From Echinostoma caproni (lineage: Eukaryota; Platyhelminthes; Trematoda; Plagiorchiida; Echinostomatidae), in contig UZAN01040071.1 in the NCBI GenBank assembly GCA_900618425.1, forward strand, positions 3,960-67,383: DNA of 63,424 bases, read 5' to 3'. The notes under the pieces were generated by a model that worked only from the letters and a program-made list of their open reading frames with translations, had not been told where the DNA came from and did no database searches. The position numbers were made by a program, and so were the translations under genes. Each line of letters opens with the position of its first letter. Within the stretch, counting starts at the first letter, position 1. This document shows positions 1 through 11,458 of the stretch, one piece after another.

Positions 1-19
1 TCAGTCGTATGTACACGAG

Positions 20-820
20 CAAAAACAGGCATTCTCACAGGTATTTGCGGTGCTCTCTTGTGATAGACAACCATAATCGTTTTGTTGGTCAAAGGATGGA
101 GCACAAGGTTGGAGTACTCCGCTTAACGCCCTATAGGCGTCATGTCTGGCAACAGCGAGAACGATATCACTGTCTTTCAGGTGNCCTGCACGACAACGCC
201 TTAAATTTGTTGGGATTCAGCACAGGACGTCATTGTTGCAGTCCCCGGGACCCAAGCTAAACTCCACATGAAGTGATGGTAGCGGTCAGGTAATATCCTT
301 CTACTTCCCGATGGACCAGTATCAACAGCAGTCCGTGGTAGGTAAAACAAGCGTGTGCTTATTTTATTCCATTTGAACCTCCTTTTTGGCCCGCAGGAGT
401 TCGATAAACTAGTGGTAACTTAGAGTTGTAGTTGTCTCGGTGACCGTAGTCAGGTTTGTTATCCCTAAATCGCGTTCACTACAGGCCAGTTACCATTTTC
501 GTCTCGCAATGCCGGGTGAATCCATTCGCACCAGGGATGTTTGGTCTGGTGGACAGGACCACTCGCCTATTGCATTTGCAATCGGATGCGGCATGAGGTG
601 TGGACGCATCAGCTACTCTGCCGCCTTTCGGTCTCACAAACGGTTTGATTGCATTAACTCATAGGGCCTTACCGTGCTCACCTGTATCATTCTACTTTTG
701 TAGAGCTTGGGTCACATATTGGAATAGCACTTTACAACCTGGTACACTGTTCATCCAAGCTATGTGTTATGTACATGTCTTTCAGACGCTCTCATCCATA
801 CTCACAACAGCATAGCCGCG
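20..820 (-). other. GC-richer coding-like remnant, unidentified
   Basis: This segment is clearly richer in GC than the AT-rich DNA that follows from about 830. On the minus strand it gives several protein-like stretches interrupted by stops, the longest at about 20-200 and 470-650. No recognisable reverse transcriptase, integrase, endonuclease or zinc-knuckle motif is visible. One unresolved base lies at 184. The composition and broken reading frames fit a decayed mobile element or a retro-gene fragment, but I do not recognise a family and give no function. Confidence 0.25.
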
Positions 821-829
821 GCCTGTATC

Positions 830-3800
830 CACGGTGTTAACTCGTAGGTGAATGGCTATTTTTATAGGTTGAGAGTTGGGAAAGGAGAGAACGGAATCTA
901 TGAGAAGTCTTCGGAGTTAGTGAATACCTCTAGATAACTTTATGGATGTAGGTTTGCTTATGTAAATAATTGAAATGGCTTACTTACAATCCTTGCCCTG
1001 ATTTGAGAGTGGGAAGTGAGAAAACTCAGAAATATTGTTTTATTGTAAATAAAATTGGTAGAAGTGGGTGAAGATGTTGAAAAGTTAGGGGTACAAGATA
1101 AGACAATAAGAGTAAGGTGATCCCTGATGAGTGTGAAATAACGATGAACGTATCTTACTCAAACCAACCCTAAACTGGGCTACTGTTTGCAATGAAACAT
1201 TCTTTGGCTGCTTGTTACATCCATTGCTCATTGTATTTTTAAGTGTTCTGGATGTCTTCAGTTTAAGGCTATGTTCCCTCGTTGCAGAGCTTTCTTCCAG
1301 GCTAAAGAGTGGCGTGTTAGCTTTAGACAGTCATTTCATCTATGCAAATGGTTTAATCAGGTCACCCATGATGCGTCTATGGCTGAGGTACAAAGTACCA
1401 GGATCCGTCGCCGTCCTTCACGCCTGCAGTCGGTTTTGTGAACATTCCACGAACATTTTTCAAGAGTTGCTGGTCTCTTTTTACTTTTGATGCCTTCCTG
1501 CATGAAATACTCTGTGTGCGCCCTTACTATTGCATTGTATAATAATATGGGAAAATGCAGGTTCTAGAGTCTATTGTCCTGCGTAATTGGTTAGTAGAAG
1601 GAAATTACCAAGAACATCACAGAGGATGGTTGAAAACAATTACCTTTACCTGGATAACCTGGATTTTAATAAGTTCTCTCTTGGTAAATGGAATCCGCAG
1701 AAATAAACCACAACGCCTAAGTTGAGCATACGTCAATCACCAAGCTTATTAAAGTGGCAATATCTTACATTCGTCACATGGTGAAAACAGGACATCTGAG
1801 AGTAAGAATTACTTTGTAGAGTAAAAACTAACGAACATGATTCCAGTAAAGAATAGCACAGGAAAAGTGACTAAAATACTGATAAGCTGAACAGAAATGT
1901 TGTGAAATATGTAAATTGTGTAAAACTCCTACAATGCATCCAGGTACTGAGTAGAGGCGAAGATATCTTTTGATTCGTAAGTTGATATATCACAATAGGT
2001 CCAAGACAGTACCGTGCAGGGCAATTCTACTTAAAATCTAAAGGATTGTATAATATGAATTGAACAAGTGAAGCTTCAGTTGAAAATTTCTTCAACAATC
2101 TAGAGACCATGGGTGCAATGAATAATGACACTAGAAAAAAATATATAATTCTTCTTAATCATTTCAAGGAATTGTTTTCCGGTTGTAAATACTGATTTCG
2201 ACCATTCGCACTTGAGCTAAACTTAAACAACTATGACTGTGTAATTTCTTGAGGCTGTTTAAGTATCCATCTTTTGAGAACACATTGGATCGATCAATGG
2301 AAAATAATTGCAGACAAAGTGGCATCAGAATGCTGCCGCAGAGTGTGAAAGAGTTAATTAGATTATACTTTTAAAGATACGAACAAACTCAAACTGTACG
2401 ACCAAGTTCAGTGGGAACGATCTTCACAACGCCAGATTATTATCTAACCCTGTACGCCAATAAGTCTACCCGTAGACGAGTAATAACCATGTCTATGCAC
2501 AATGAAGTGAGATTATTAAAGTAGTTGCGGAAACAAACCCGTGACAAACATGGAGATAACATGGTAATGTCGAGATACTCAAAAATGGGGTAGATTTACG
2601 CTACCTTTTTGAAAGTGAGTACCATTTATTTTAACTTCGTCAACTGGACAAGATACTTTCCCAAATTATGAAACTTAAGGAAATTTCTCTTGAAGCACAA
2701 TTAAAATGTTTCCGGTGATAAGGCACATAATTCAGCTGAATTCGTACAATAGTTTCCCGGGTAGGCATTTGGTTTTCTCATATCTTTACTATCTCTTTTG
2801 TATGCTTTTTATCTAATGCTTTGGTTCTGAAGACATATCAGAGGCCTTTTTTGCATGAGAATTAATCCACTATTATACGGATATTCACAAAACTTTGAGA
2901 GGAAGAAATTATACCCCGACCGACCTCAGCTATTTGGGTGAACTTGTTTAAAGTTGAGATGCAATCTCGAGCTGCATTTGGCATATTCTTGTAAAGTCTA
3001 ATTTGTCACATGATCGGCAGAGAGAAGCTGGACACTGATGGTCTGCACAAGTAATCATAGTACCTCCACCAACAAAAGCGTGGCTCCAACTGGGTTTGAC
3101 CATCTCTCTGAGCACTTTAATGAACCAATCATCATATTTAGTTATGGATCTTTTATGTGATCTTTTATCACACCTAATTGTATAGAATATGTACCATGGT
3201 TATCCACTTAAAGTTGCGAAAGGTATCCCCCCCCCCATTGTGACTGACTGAGACTACATGCATCATGCATACTTTAGTATCATCTCATATTTCCCCAAAT
3301 GTCGGATAAGAATTAAATAATAAAGCGTTTGTAGACTGCATACTCAGGTGCTGTGCAAATTAACGTTCCCACTACATCATAATTTCGGTGGCCTGAAGCA
3401 GGTAACTAAAGGGAAAAGTTAGTGTTTCTTTGCAACTCCTATCATTAGTATTAAAGGAGCAAATCAATAAGAAAGTTATGTATACGCGAGTAGCCAGACA
3501 TTTTTAAAAACTTGTAAGTTCTGATCAGAGTTCAATTCAAGTCAAGGATAGCTTTTTATTATATTCTTGGCAAATGTACAACGAATAAACCCGATTTAAA
3601 GAATGGAATCGAAGAGCGAAATCAGGGCACTAATAGAGCATGAATTGCATTCAAAGGTCAAATCATAACCTTGAAGTCTATGTTATTGATGTGCAGAAAA
3701 TGACGTCATATGATGCACAAATTAGTTTGGCTGAATCTACCCTACTTTGAATTGATTTTGCGGTTCTTTGAATCCCATTTCGATTTGTCCTACTCACGAA

Positions 3801-4340
3801 TGAATTTTAGATTTTTCACTCAGATTGCCTTGATCACAATTAGTCTTTCAATATGTCACTTACGGAAAACATGATGGTCTGTACACATAAGCCTAGAATT
3901 TGATACATTTACTTACCATGGTTTTTATCGATTCGAGGGGATGATGAGGGAAATTTATTTCCACGATAAAAAGTTGCTTCAGCAGATTGTAAACAAGTTA
4001 TATTTGACCTCAAATGTTTGCTGATAAAAGACTGAACAGGCTTTCATGTGTGGTGGAATGATAGGCATTACAATACAAAAGTGCAAAGTTATTAACGCGT
4101 TCATAAATTTCATGTTAAGTTGAAAGCTATGGAGAAACAGTGACACTTTTTAACATCTGTATGAAGATTTCTTCTTGACCACTGAAAGACGGATGTTGAG
4201 TAGGAATAAATCGTTGTTTGCCCAGAATGTATAATACATCCGCAGTAAAATTTTCCATTATTAGTCCTGGTAAGTAACTTTCTTGAGGCATTTTTAGTGA
4301 ATTGCATGTTTTGGGAGTAAGGAAGAAAGCTTCCGGATGA
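830..4340. other. AT-rich noncoding stretch
   Basis: No ORF of convincing length or composition is present on either strand. A run of ten C bases lies at 3227-3236. I see no recognisable mobile-element domain, tRNA-like head or terminal repeat here. It could be intron or intergenic DNA. Confidence 0.5.
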
Positions 4341-4359
4341 GGATGTTCTACAGAATGGT

Positions 4360-5270
4360 TTGTCTGGTCTAGCAAACGTTGGAGTCGAACTCCTCCCAGG
4401 GAACAGAGCCCTTGCCTTAGCATATGCCGATGACATCGCCTTACAAGGGGGCAACACACAGGCTGTCCAAGACGCATGGAGCCGCTTGGCGATCGAGGTA
4501 TCCAAGTACGGTATCTGCTTTGCGCCGTCCAAATGCAAAGTGCTTGTTCAAAACTGGCAGGAGCCTGTGCCTACACTCTCCCTCTGTGGTGATCAGTTAG
4601 AAGTAGTTGAGAACTTTTAGTACCTCGAGAGCTTGATCGCAGTTGATGATGGTGTTGGTGAGATCACATCACGAATAGCGGAAGCTAGGGCAGCTATGGC
4701 CAACCTGCGACACCTGTAGCTCCGCCATGACGTCCGACTATCCCTTAAGGGAAGGGTGTACATCGCCGCAGTTCGTAGCGTTTTGCTTTACGGTTGCGAG
4801 ACCTGGCCTCTTCGCGTTGAGGATGCTAATCGATTCTCTGTGTTCGACCACCGATGTCTCCGAAGCATTGCTCGTGTCTGGTGAGAACATCGGATGAGCA
4901 ATGACGAGGTTCGTCGTCGTGTGTTGGGTGCGGATAGTCGTTCTCTAACATAAGTAATCGCTCAATACCGCCCCTGATGGATTGGTCACGTATTGCGTAT
5001 GCCTGCCCATCGACTACCTTTCCGTGCTCCCTTCGCACCAGCCGGGCAAGGCTGGAAGAAGCGCCGCCTCGGTCAGACCATGACATGGTGTAGAGGTATG
5101 AAGAAGCTGGCCTCAGCTCTCGCTTCGGTTGGTACAACCCGCCTTCCAGGTTGGGGCCCAAGGGATGAGGCGTTGGTTAGAGACGCTGAGAGATATGGCC
5201 CAGAATAGAAGTCAGTGGCGCGAATGCTGTATGATTTGCCTGTTGAAGTCTCGTGCCCCATTAAAAAGAC
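4360..5270 (+). pseudogene. RTE-type non-LTR retrotransposon, RT C-terminal fragment
   Basis: One reading frame (that of 4360) runs without frameshift from the RT catalytic loop to the element's carboxy end. The catalytic motif AYADDIAL is at 4420-4443. The downstream signature LYGCETW follows at about 4787-4807, and WIGHVLRM at about 4981-5004. The terminal block containing LPGWGPRDEAL ends at the stop after 5208. YADD followed by these signatures is characteristic of the RT and post-RT region of RTE-clade elements known from trematodes; this assignment is from knowledge of the family. Five in-frame stops (4618, 4717, 4882, 4951, 4975) make it non-functional. The 5' part (endonuclease and RT fingers/palm) is missing, so it is a 5'-truncated insertion. 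Absence of frameshifts with several stops implies decay by substitution, with C-to-T or G-to-A changes plausible for some codons. Confidence 0.85.
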
Positions 5271-5388
5271 GATAAACTAACACTCACAGAAAATTGTTAT
5301 CCCATTTATTAGTAATTTTCCATTCTAACAGTTCCGTCTATTTACAATGTACTGTATCCCAGCCGCTCTCCCGCTATTTTTGTTGTTA

Positions 5389-5700
5389 TTATTGTTGTTT
5401 CGTTGGCACCATGCTTGTCCGCAAGCATATATCATAATAAGTAGTATGTGAATGACTGGACAAAATTTCCCTGGAAGCACACGACCGGTTTCGCGACTCT
5501 TGCCACTCGTCAGGCATGCGTATCCGGTAATCTTTTGTCAGTTCATTCATATACTTGTACCCAGGAAGTGTATTATCGTCACAATAACCTTGTTTGCAAC
5601 ACCAGGTGACTTCTGGATTGACAGCTCTTTCAGGGCCAGTCCATTGAGGAATCAATGCTATGATTCAATGTTTTGTAGGTAGGTTAGATGCTACTAACGG
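5389..5700 (-). repeat. Retroelement-like unit carrying a hammerhead ribozyme
   Basis: The minus strand from about 5700 to 5389 surrounds the ribozyme described at 5472-5525. It is open for about 88 codons (5655-5389), but that frame runs straight through the ribozyme, so I treat the openness as incidental. Hammerheads of this kind are established in the pseudo-LTRs of Penelope-like elements and in small non-autonomous flatworm retroposons. No Penelope RT or GIY-YIG endonuclease is visible next to it, so this would be a solo or non-autonomous copy. The unit limits are my estimate. Confidence 0.4.
5472..5525 (-). ncRNA. Type I hammerhead ribozyme
   Basis: Read on the minus strand, all conserved core elements occur in order. 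The first core strand CTGACGA is at 5513-5507. Helix II (5506-5493) forms five pairs, GTGGC with GTCGC, two of them wobbles, closing the tetraloop AAGA. The second core strand GAAA is at 5492-5489. A minimal helix III follows with the palindrome ACCGGT at 5489-5484. The cleavage-site C is at 5483, with predicted cleavage between 5483 and 5482. Helix I pairs GCATGC (5519-5514) with GTGTGC (5482-5477), six pairs including two wobbles. It then continues beyond a small internal loop with GGA (5525-5523) against TCC (5475-5473). The almost loopless palindromic helix III is the form found in dimer-active hammerheads of newt satellite DNA and Penelope-like retroelements. The likely role is self-cleavage of a retroelement transcript. 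Activity is predicted from sequence only. Confidence 0.85.
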
Positions 5701-5704
5701 CAAC

Positions 5705-8700
5705 AAACGTGACTTGATAGTCTATCGAATATTGTGACGATAATATATATATATATATTTAAAGAAAATTGGAGACACTGAATATACAGGGTTTGGTATA
5801 AGTGCCAAGCATTCCTCGTCCATGAACGGTATGAAAACGCTGTTCATTTAGATTCCTCGGAAGGTTTTATCAGTGTGCATCACATTGTTCAAGAAAATCT
5901 TCAATTTCGCGGCGTCGGAGTTGAAGTTCAGCTGCTTAAGGACAGAGGTCCGCGTTTCCGGGTTTCTTGAAAACATGACGCCAAGTTGATATTCCTGATG
6001 AAAGACCAAATGCGCACAGAATAAAACCGAGTTAACGGATGGAATCATAGATCAAAACAAGACATTTACAAAGCATGAATTATATACAGAACCCAGTGTT
6101 ATTAACGTATCCAAGATGATATCGCACGATATTCAAATCGGTTTAGATAGTACCATGACTGATTCTTATTCCGTTGGATGGATTTTCGGTTCTACACATG
6201 ATGCGATTTTTGTTGTTAAATGCAATCAGAAAGCAAACCCGATCATGAAACTAGAAATGTGAGAAAGCGAAACATTGGAATATTTTCATTGTTTCAAGTC
6301 CTGTTGGACGTTTTCTAGGATCGAACTCTTCTTGGCAGAATATCTAACGAAGAAAAGAATAAAAGACAGAAGTTAAACAGCATTTCTGCCACAAAATGTT
6401 CTATGAAAGTTCCTAATACCTGAATCGAACACGCATTGTTTATTGTTTTGTATTGGGACGATGAGGATTGATAAGATCCCGTGGTGGATCTTTTCACAAG
6501 AGATAAAAATGTTTATTTCGATTGAAGTTAGGCAATCGTAATAAGGATGTATAATTTTTGTGTGCTTTAATTTTGATATACCGGTGTAGAATAAAGCGGA
6601 CTTTAAGTCTAAGATAAGCAAAGTTACTAGGACTTAATAAAAAATAATCCGAGTGGCTGCATGATACTAAAATAATCGAGTGATCAAATAATTTCCGGGA
6701 AAATTTAAGGGTGACAGAAGTGAGAGCACGGTGTCCGGATCCTGGGACGGTATTATTCATGATTCAGGACCATCTAGATTTGTAAAAACAACAAGGTATT
6801 TTTAAGAATGGAAAGTTGCAATAATTTGGTCGCTAATACAAGGCGTAACACAGTTACTTTCAAGTGGATGCAGTGGTTCTTCTCTGGCAATGTAGCCAAT
6901 GAATCATATAATTACATCAAAAGACAATATAGTTCATTGGTAATTGGGAGCTCATGAGAAAACGGGAGATAAGGAAAACTGCTGATGTGATAAAAGAAAA
7001 CTGCCAGGAAACTCGCATCTAATAACTGTACTCTCGTCGCATCTAAGCAAAAGCCCATTAAACTTTGCAAGCATATAAATAATATATATAATGGCAAAGG
7101 CGAAGGGAAAGTATGGCACACTGAAGCAGTTCAGAATTTACCATTAATATAAACTAAGGAACGTGGAAGAGTAAACTGCATCAGTAAGATATCTTCTGAT
7201 CAGAGACAAAGCATTCTTTGTTGATTAAGAACCGCATCACATAGAAAGATGTCTGATAGTGCGAATGCTTTTAAAACCAACGGGGACATATACTAAGAAA
7301 ACCATACCTTTTCTGTTGAAAGATTTTAAGGTAAACTAGGGCATACAAAGTCGAACTCAGTTTGCAGTAAGCCTATTTCTTCATTATTGATACGGTCAAC
7401 AACAGGATTTTCATAAATTAAAAGGGAAAAGGGGGGATGAGGGTGAACAGTTCACCATTTCGGAACGGATGTAAGACGAACCAGGGAAAAGGTCCAGTAA
7501 TTTCTGGATTGCTGAAACAACAGTTACAAACGACACTGCTTATCCCTCAGAGTATAGTCTACCAATCCCGGATAACCTAAAGACGTTTTAACTCAGCCAG
7601 CACTTAATTGGAATGGTTTTTTAATAACTCGGGACAGTTGGATGATTGGAAGATGATTCCAGTTCGGCAGTAAAGGAGACGTAGAAATCATGCTTAAGTT
7701 TAGATTCTGTCCTTTGACTTCCGTGTAGTCTGATTTTCATCCCACACAGAATTTTCAGTGCCTTCCTAATTTTTCTACAGATTCGATTTCCAAGCAGTCC
7801 TTCGGTGTAGAATCAATTTTACATCTCCGCTCTTAGAGCCTGTCCAGAGGCTCTATGGAGAGAGAAAACTACGCAGCTTAAGCAAAGGGATAACAGAGTG
7901 AACGCGGTTTGAAATCACACCCGCGGCTCATTGAATTTATCAATGTTTTTTTTAGATTAAACCATTTCTGCCAGTTATATGAAGTTCTGCGAATCACTTG
8001 GTCCACGGAATATCTTTCTACTGGTTGTACAAACGGTTATATCACTTTCCCCTTATTTAACGTCAGAATCTACCAATGATGCCTCCGTTTTGGAAGCCAG
8101 CCGTTCTGTATTGTTTTAAGACAAGAACTCAAGCGATTTACTTCTCGTGAGCGACAGAAGTTCGAAAAGGATTGAGATATAGATACGTTTACAAGTAAAA
8201 TTACCACTGACAACCAAAATTTTGTTTCAAAATCAACGAGAGAGGGTGTTTTGCGAATTGCTTTTAGCAAAGTAGTTTGCATGTAAAGTTTTACTAGTGC
8301 ATGAAGTACAGTGGAGTGATAGTTGCTGAGGTAATGTATTGTTCATTCATCAGACAGATGGGTGCTTTGTTTTTAATTGTAGATAAAATCGTTTTTTTAC
8401 TCATACCAAGTTAAGTGAATGTTCCTCGAGAAAACACCACCATCTGCAGGAACAATATTCATAACTATCTAGTTATCGGTGAAGGAGGTGCTTCTGTTAC
8501 ATGAACATAAAATTCAGGTTATTTTAGCCCTATCGGTGTTCTCGTATGAAGAATTGTTTGAAAATCGAGCTATCAATGCTCTCGAGCAAACCTAGGATCG
8601 CAATCCGGGGATTTCATTTCCCAGCTTGAATTAGATTCTCGAGTGGTTTGTTGAAGCTTCTATCTAAAACATATGCCTCCTTCGCTGCATCTTTCTCTCA

Positions 8701-9030
8701 CTCGTCTTCGTTTCTATTCCATATTTGTCTAACTCAAACATACAAGTGGATGGAGCATCATAAATGAGCTTGTTACCGGACTTTAGTTCTCATAACTAAA
8801 TTTGGCCTATCACATATCTATTCGTATTTTTTAATGTTATATCCTGATTTCAGTTTGTTCTTACAGTTAGCATTATCTATGATTATTCCAAGCACAGAGT
8901 AAAATAAACTCATTTGTGGTGCCTAATTGGGTAGTCAAATACGGCACAGCAGTATCGTTTAATGCAAAGTGAATTACGGAATGGCAAGCATTGCAAACCG
9001 GGTGATATTGTAACGAGAAGGCGAGCGGGC
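5705..9030. other. AT-rich noncoding stretch
   Basis: No supportable gene is present. A short TA microsatellite sits at about 5741-5758. ORFs on both strands are short and AT-driven, with no domain I recognise. No tRNA-like head or inverted repeat stands out. Confidence 0.5.
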
Positions 9031-9039
9031 TGGGAAAAC

Positions 9040-9470
9040 GTCTATTGACCCAATTCAAAACAAACAGTGTATGCGTTCGGTTATATACAGTCAATTCTCA
9101 ACCGCGCGGCGGGATGATTCATGCCTCTTTCTGTGGGTCATTCGTTGTTGGTCTTGGTCCGCACTTGGACCGTACGTTGCCTCTCCTTCCGCGTGCCATT
9201 CCGACTGGTTTGACCCGATCGCGGCGCAAGATGCGTTGATCGACAGCTCCGACGTTGTGGCATTCGGTGGGTATCTTTCCCGTTAGCTGCGGATTGTCTT
9301 TCGGGCTGTAATTGTCGATTCACTCGTTTCGGGTGGCAGTCAACATTGTCTCGCGAGGCACTTCCCGCCGCTGCGTCTGCGCGTCTGGTCGGATGGGCCC
9401 CATTCTTGCTTCGGTTGCTAGCCGGGACTCTCTTTGAACTGCCTTCCATCACTATATGAGATGAAACGTG
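9040..9470. other. GC-rich island of unknown origin
   Basis: A block with many CpG dinucleotides is embedded in AT-rich DNA. The minus strand is open from 9452 to 9138 (104 codons) and would encode an arginine- and serine-rich peptide. The plus strand is open from 9071 to 9286. Neither product is recognisable. An AATAAA-like signal occurs just after it at about 9483-9490. It may be a fragment of an LTR element (gag-like or LTR), a promoter-proximal region or an untranslated exon. The sequence alone does not decide. Confidence 0.25.
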
Positions 9471-9925
9471 AATTTACATTGGTAAATAAAACTCTGCTAA
9501 GTATCGTTGTAAGGACTATAAAATGTTGGTGTTACTTAAGGGAGTTGTCAAGAGACAACAATTTCAGGGACTTCAAAATGTTGTCAATGAGCATGACGTG
9601 AGCAACTTTTGTTCGGTCGTATTACGATCCCTATCGCGACCGGATAATAATCATCCTTTGACCACCTTTTACAACAATTTTTTCAGTGCATGATTAACTT
9701 GGGGCGACTGAATCAGATAAAACAATTGTTTGGTTTTTCGATACTTCAGTGGTAGTATACAGAAACAGCATCATGAATGAACTTAGTCTAATGTGCTGCA
9801 ATTTCTATATTGGCATCTGTGATGAGTTTAGTGGCGGATACCAATAACAATATTTTCATTTCCGTATTTGCACATGGGAACTGAGGCTCATTATCTAGAA
9901 TCCAGTTTCAGCTCTATAACTTTTC

Positions 9926-9983
9926 AACTTCAAGTGAATCCGTTCTAACTTCAAGTGAATCTACCGTTACTTCGAGTGAATCC
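9926..9983 (+). repeat. Three subterminal tandem units in the left arm
   Basis: The unit AACTTCAAGTGAATCC occurs at 9926-9941 and 9947-9962, and in a variant form at 9968-9983, with a period of 21 bases. The right arm of the same element has only one copy. Subterminal repeats of this kind are common binding sites for transposases in DNA transposons; that role is an inference here. Confidence 0.65.
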
Positions 9984-10157
9984 AACCAATCGCACTCCAC
10001 TGAAACTCCAACAAGATGATTGGTGTTTTGACCGTCAAATGTCACCGATTGGACCGGATCTGTCTAAACCCCCTCCAGTTCGAATGAACTAATTTCTCGG
10101 TAAACAAACAAAAGTGCATTTTTCGCGAGTTACCGAGCGAGGGTGAATGTTTCGGTA

Positions 10158-10180
10158 GGGGGTGGGTGGGTCGAGGTGGG
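10158..10180 (+). other. G-quadruplex-type motif
   Basis: Four runs of at least three G bases occur with loops of one, one and seven bases (10158-10162, 10164-10166, 10168-10170, 10178-10180). A C-rich stretch (about 10186-10212) follows at once, so the G-run can alternatively pair into a hairpin. It lies inside the foldback element, next to the unresolved gap. Confidence 0.5.
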
Positions 10181-10659
10181 CCGTTCTCCCCCACCCCGCC
10201 TCCCCCACACACCCGTTCCACCCGGGAACGTTATGTTCGTGATCGTTGATCGAGTGTGCGTCATAGATACGAATGAACTTACCCGGAGTTAACTGACCTC
10301 TGTCGGTCCGGTAAGGAAGCGAATCACACCAAGATGGATCGATGAGTCGGTCACCATGCCCAGACGTGAATGTGAGCATGATTCTTTGTATGAGTGGAGT
10401 CAGTCTAAGCCCACAATAACCCAATGAGTAAATTCTATTGAGGCCGAGTTTCTCTCGAATAAAACCGATTCCTTTGAATCAAATGCGATTACTTACTTAT
10501 TTCTGACATTGAAATGCACACTTCACAAGATACTTAGCATGCATAAGATGATGGGGGTGACTACTGTAGTTAGTTTCTCCGCTCGAATCCAAATGTACGT
10601 GCATTAGATAGTTCGTAGACTTTAGGGTACATTTACAATTACAGTGTGTTCGTTATCCA

Positions 10660-11458
10660 NNNNNNNNNNNNNNNNNNNNNNNNNNNNNNNNNNNNNNNNN
10701 NNNNNNNNNNNNNNNNNNNNNNNNNNNNNNNNNNNNNNNNNNNNNNNNNNNNNNNNNNNNNNNNNNNNNNNNNNNNNNNNNNNNNNNNNNNNNNNNNNNN
10801 NNNNNNNNNNNNNNNNNNNNNNNNNNNNNNNNNNNNNNNNNNNNNNNNNNNNNNNNNNNNNNNNNNNNNNNNNNNNNNNNNNNNNNNNNNNNNNNNNNNN
10901 NNNNNNNNNNNNNNNNNNNNNNNNNNNNNNNNNNNNNNNNNNNNNNNNNNNNNNNNNNNNNNNNNNNNNNNNNNNNNNNNNNNNNNNNNNNNNNNNNNNN
11001 NNNNNNNNNNNNNNNNNNNNNNNNNNNNNNNNNNNNNNNNNNNNNNNNNNNNNNNNNNNNNNNNNNNNNNNNNNNNNNNNNNNNNNNNNNNNNNNNNNNN
11101 NNNNNNNNNNNNNNNNNNNNNNNNNNNNNNNNNNNNNNNNNNNNNNNNNNNNNNNNNNNNNNNNNNNNNNNNNNNNNNNNNNNNNNNNNNNNNNNNNNNN
11201 NNNNNNNNNNNNNNNNNNNNNNNNNNNNNNNNNNNNNNNNNNNNNNNNNNNNNNNNNNNNNNNNNNNNNNNNNNNNNNNNNNNNNNNNNNNNNNNNNNNN
11301 NNNNNNNNNNNNNNNNNNNNNNNNNNNNNNNNNNNNNNNNNNNNNNNNNNNNNNNNNNNNNNNNNNNNNNNNNNNNNNNNNNNNNNNNNNNNNNNNNNNN
11401 NNNNNNNNNNNNNNNNNNNNNNNNNNNNNNNNNNNNNNNNNNNNNNNNNNNNNNNNNN
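10660..11458. other. Assembly gap (799 unresolved bases)
   Basis: All bases are N. The gap sits between the two arms of the inverted-repeat element, a structure that often breaks sequencing and assembly. Long translated ORFs crossing it are meaningless. Confidence 0.99.

Noticed and set aside
1125..1150. CTGATGAGTGTGAAAT as a hammerhead core
   Set aside because: No helix II or III complementarity.
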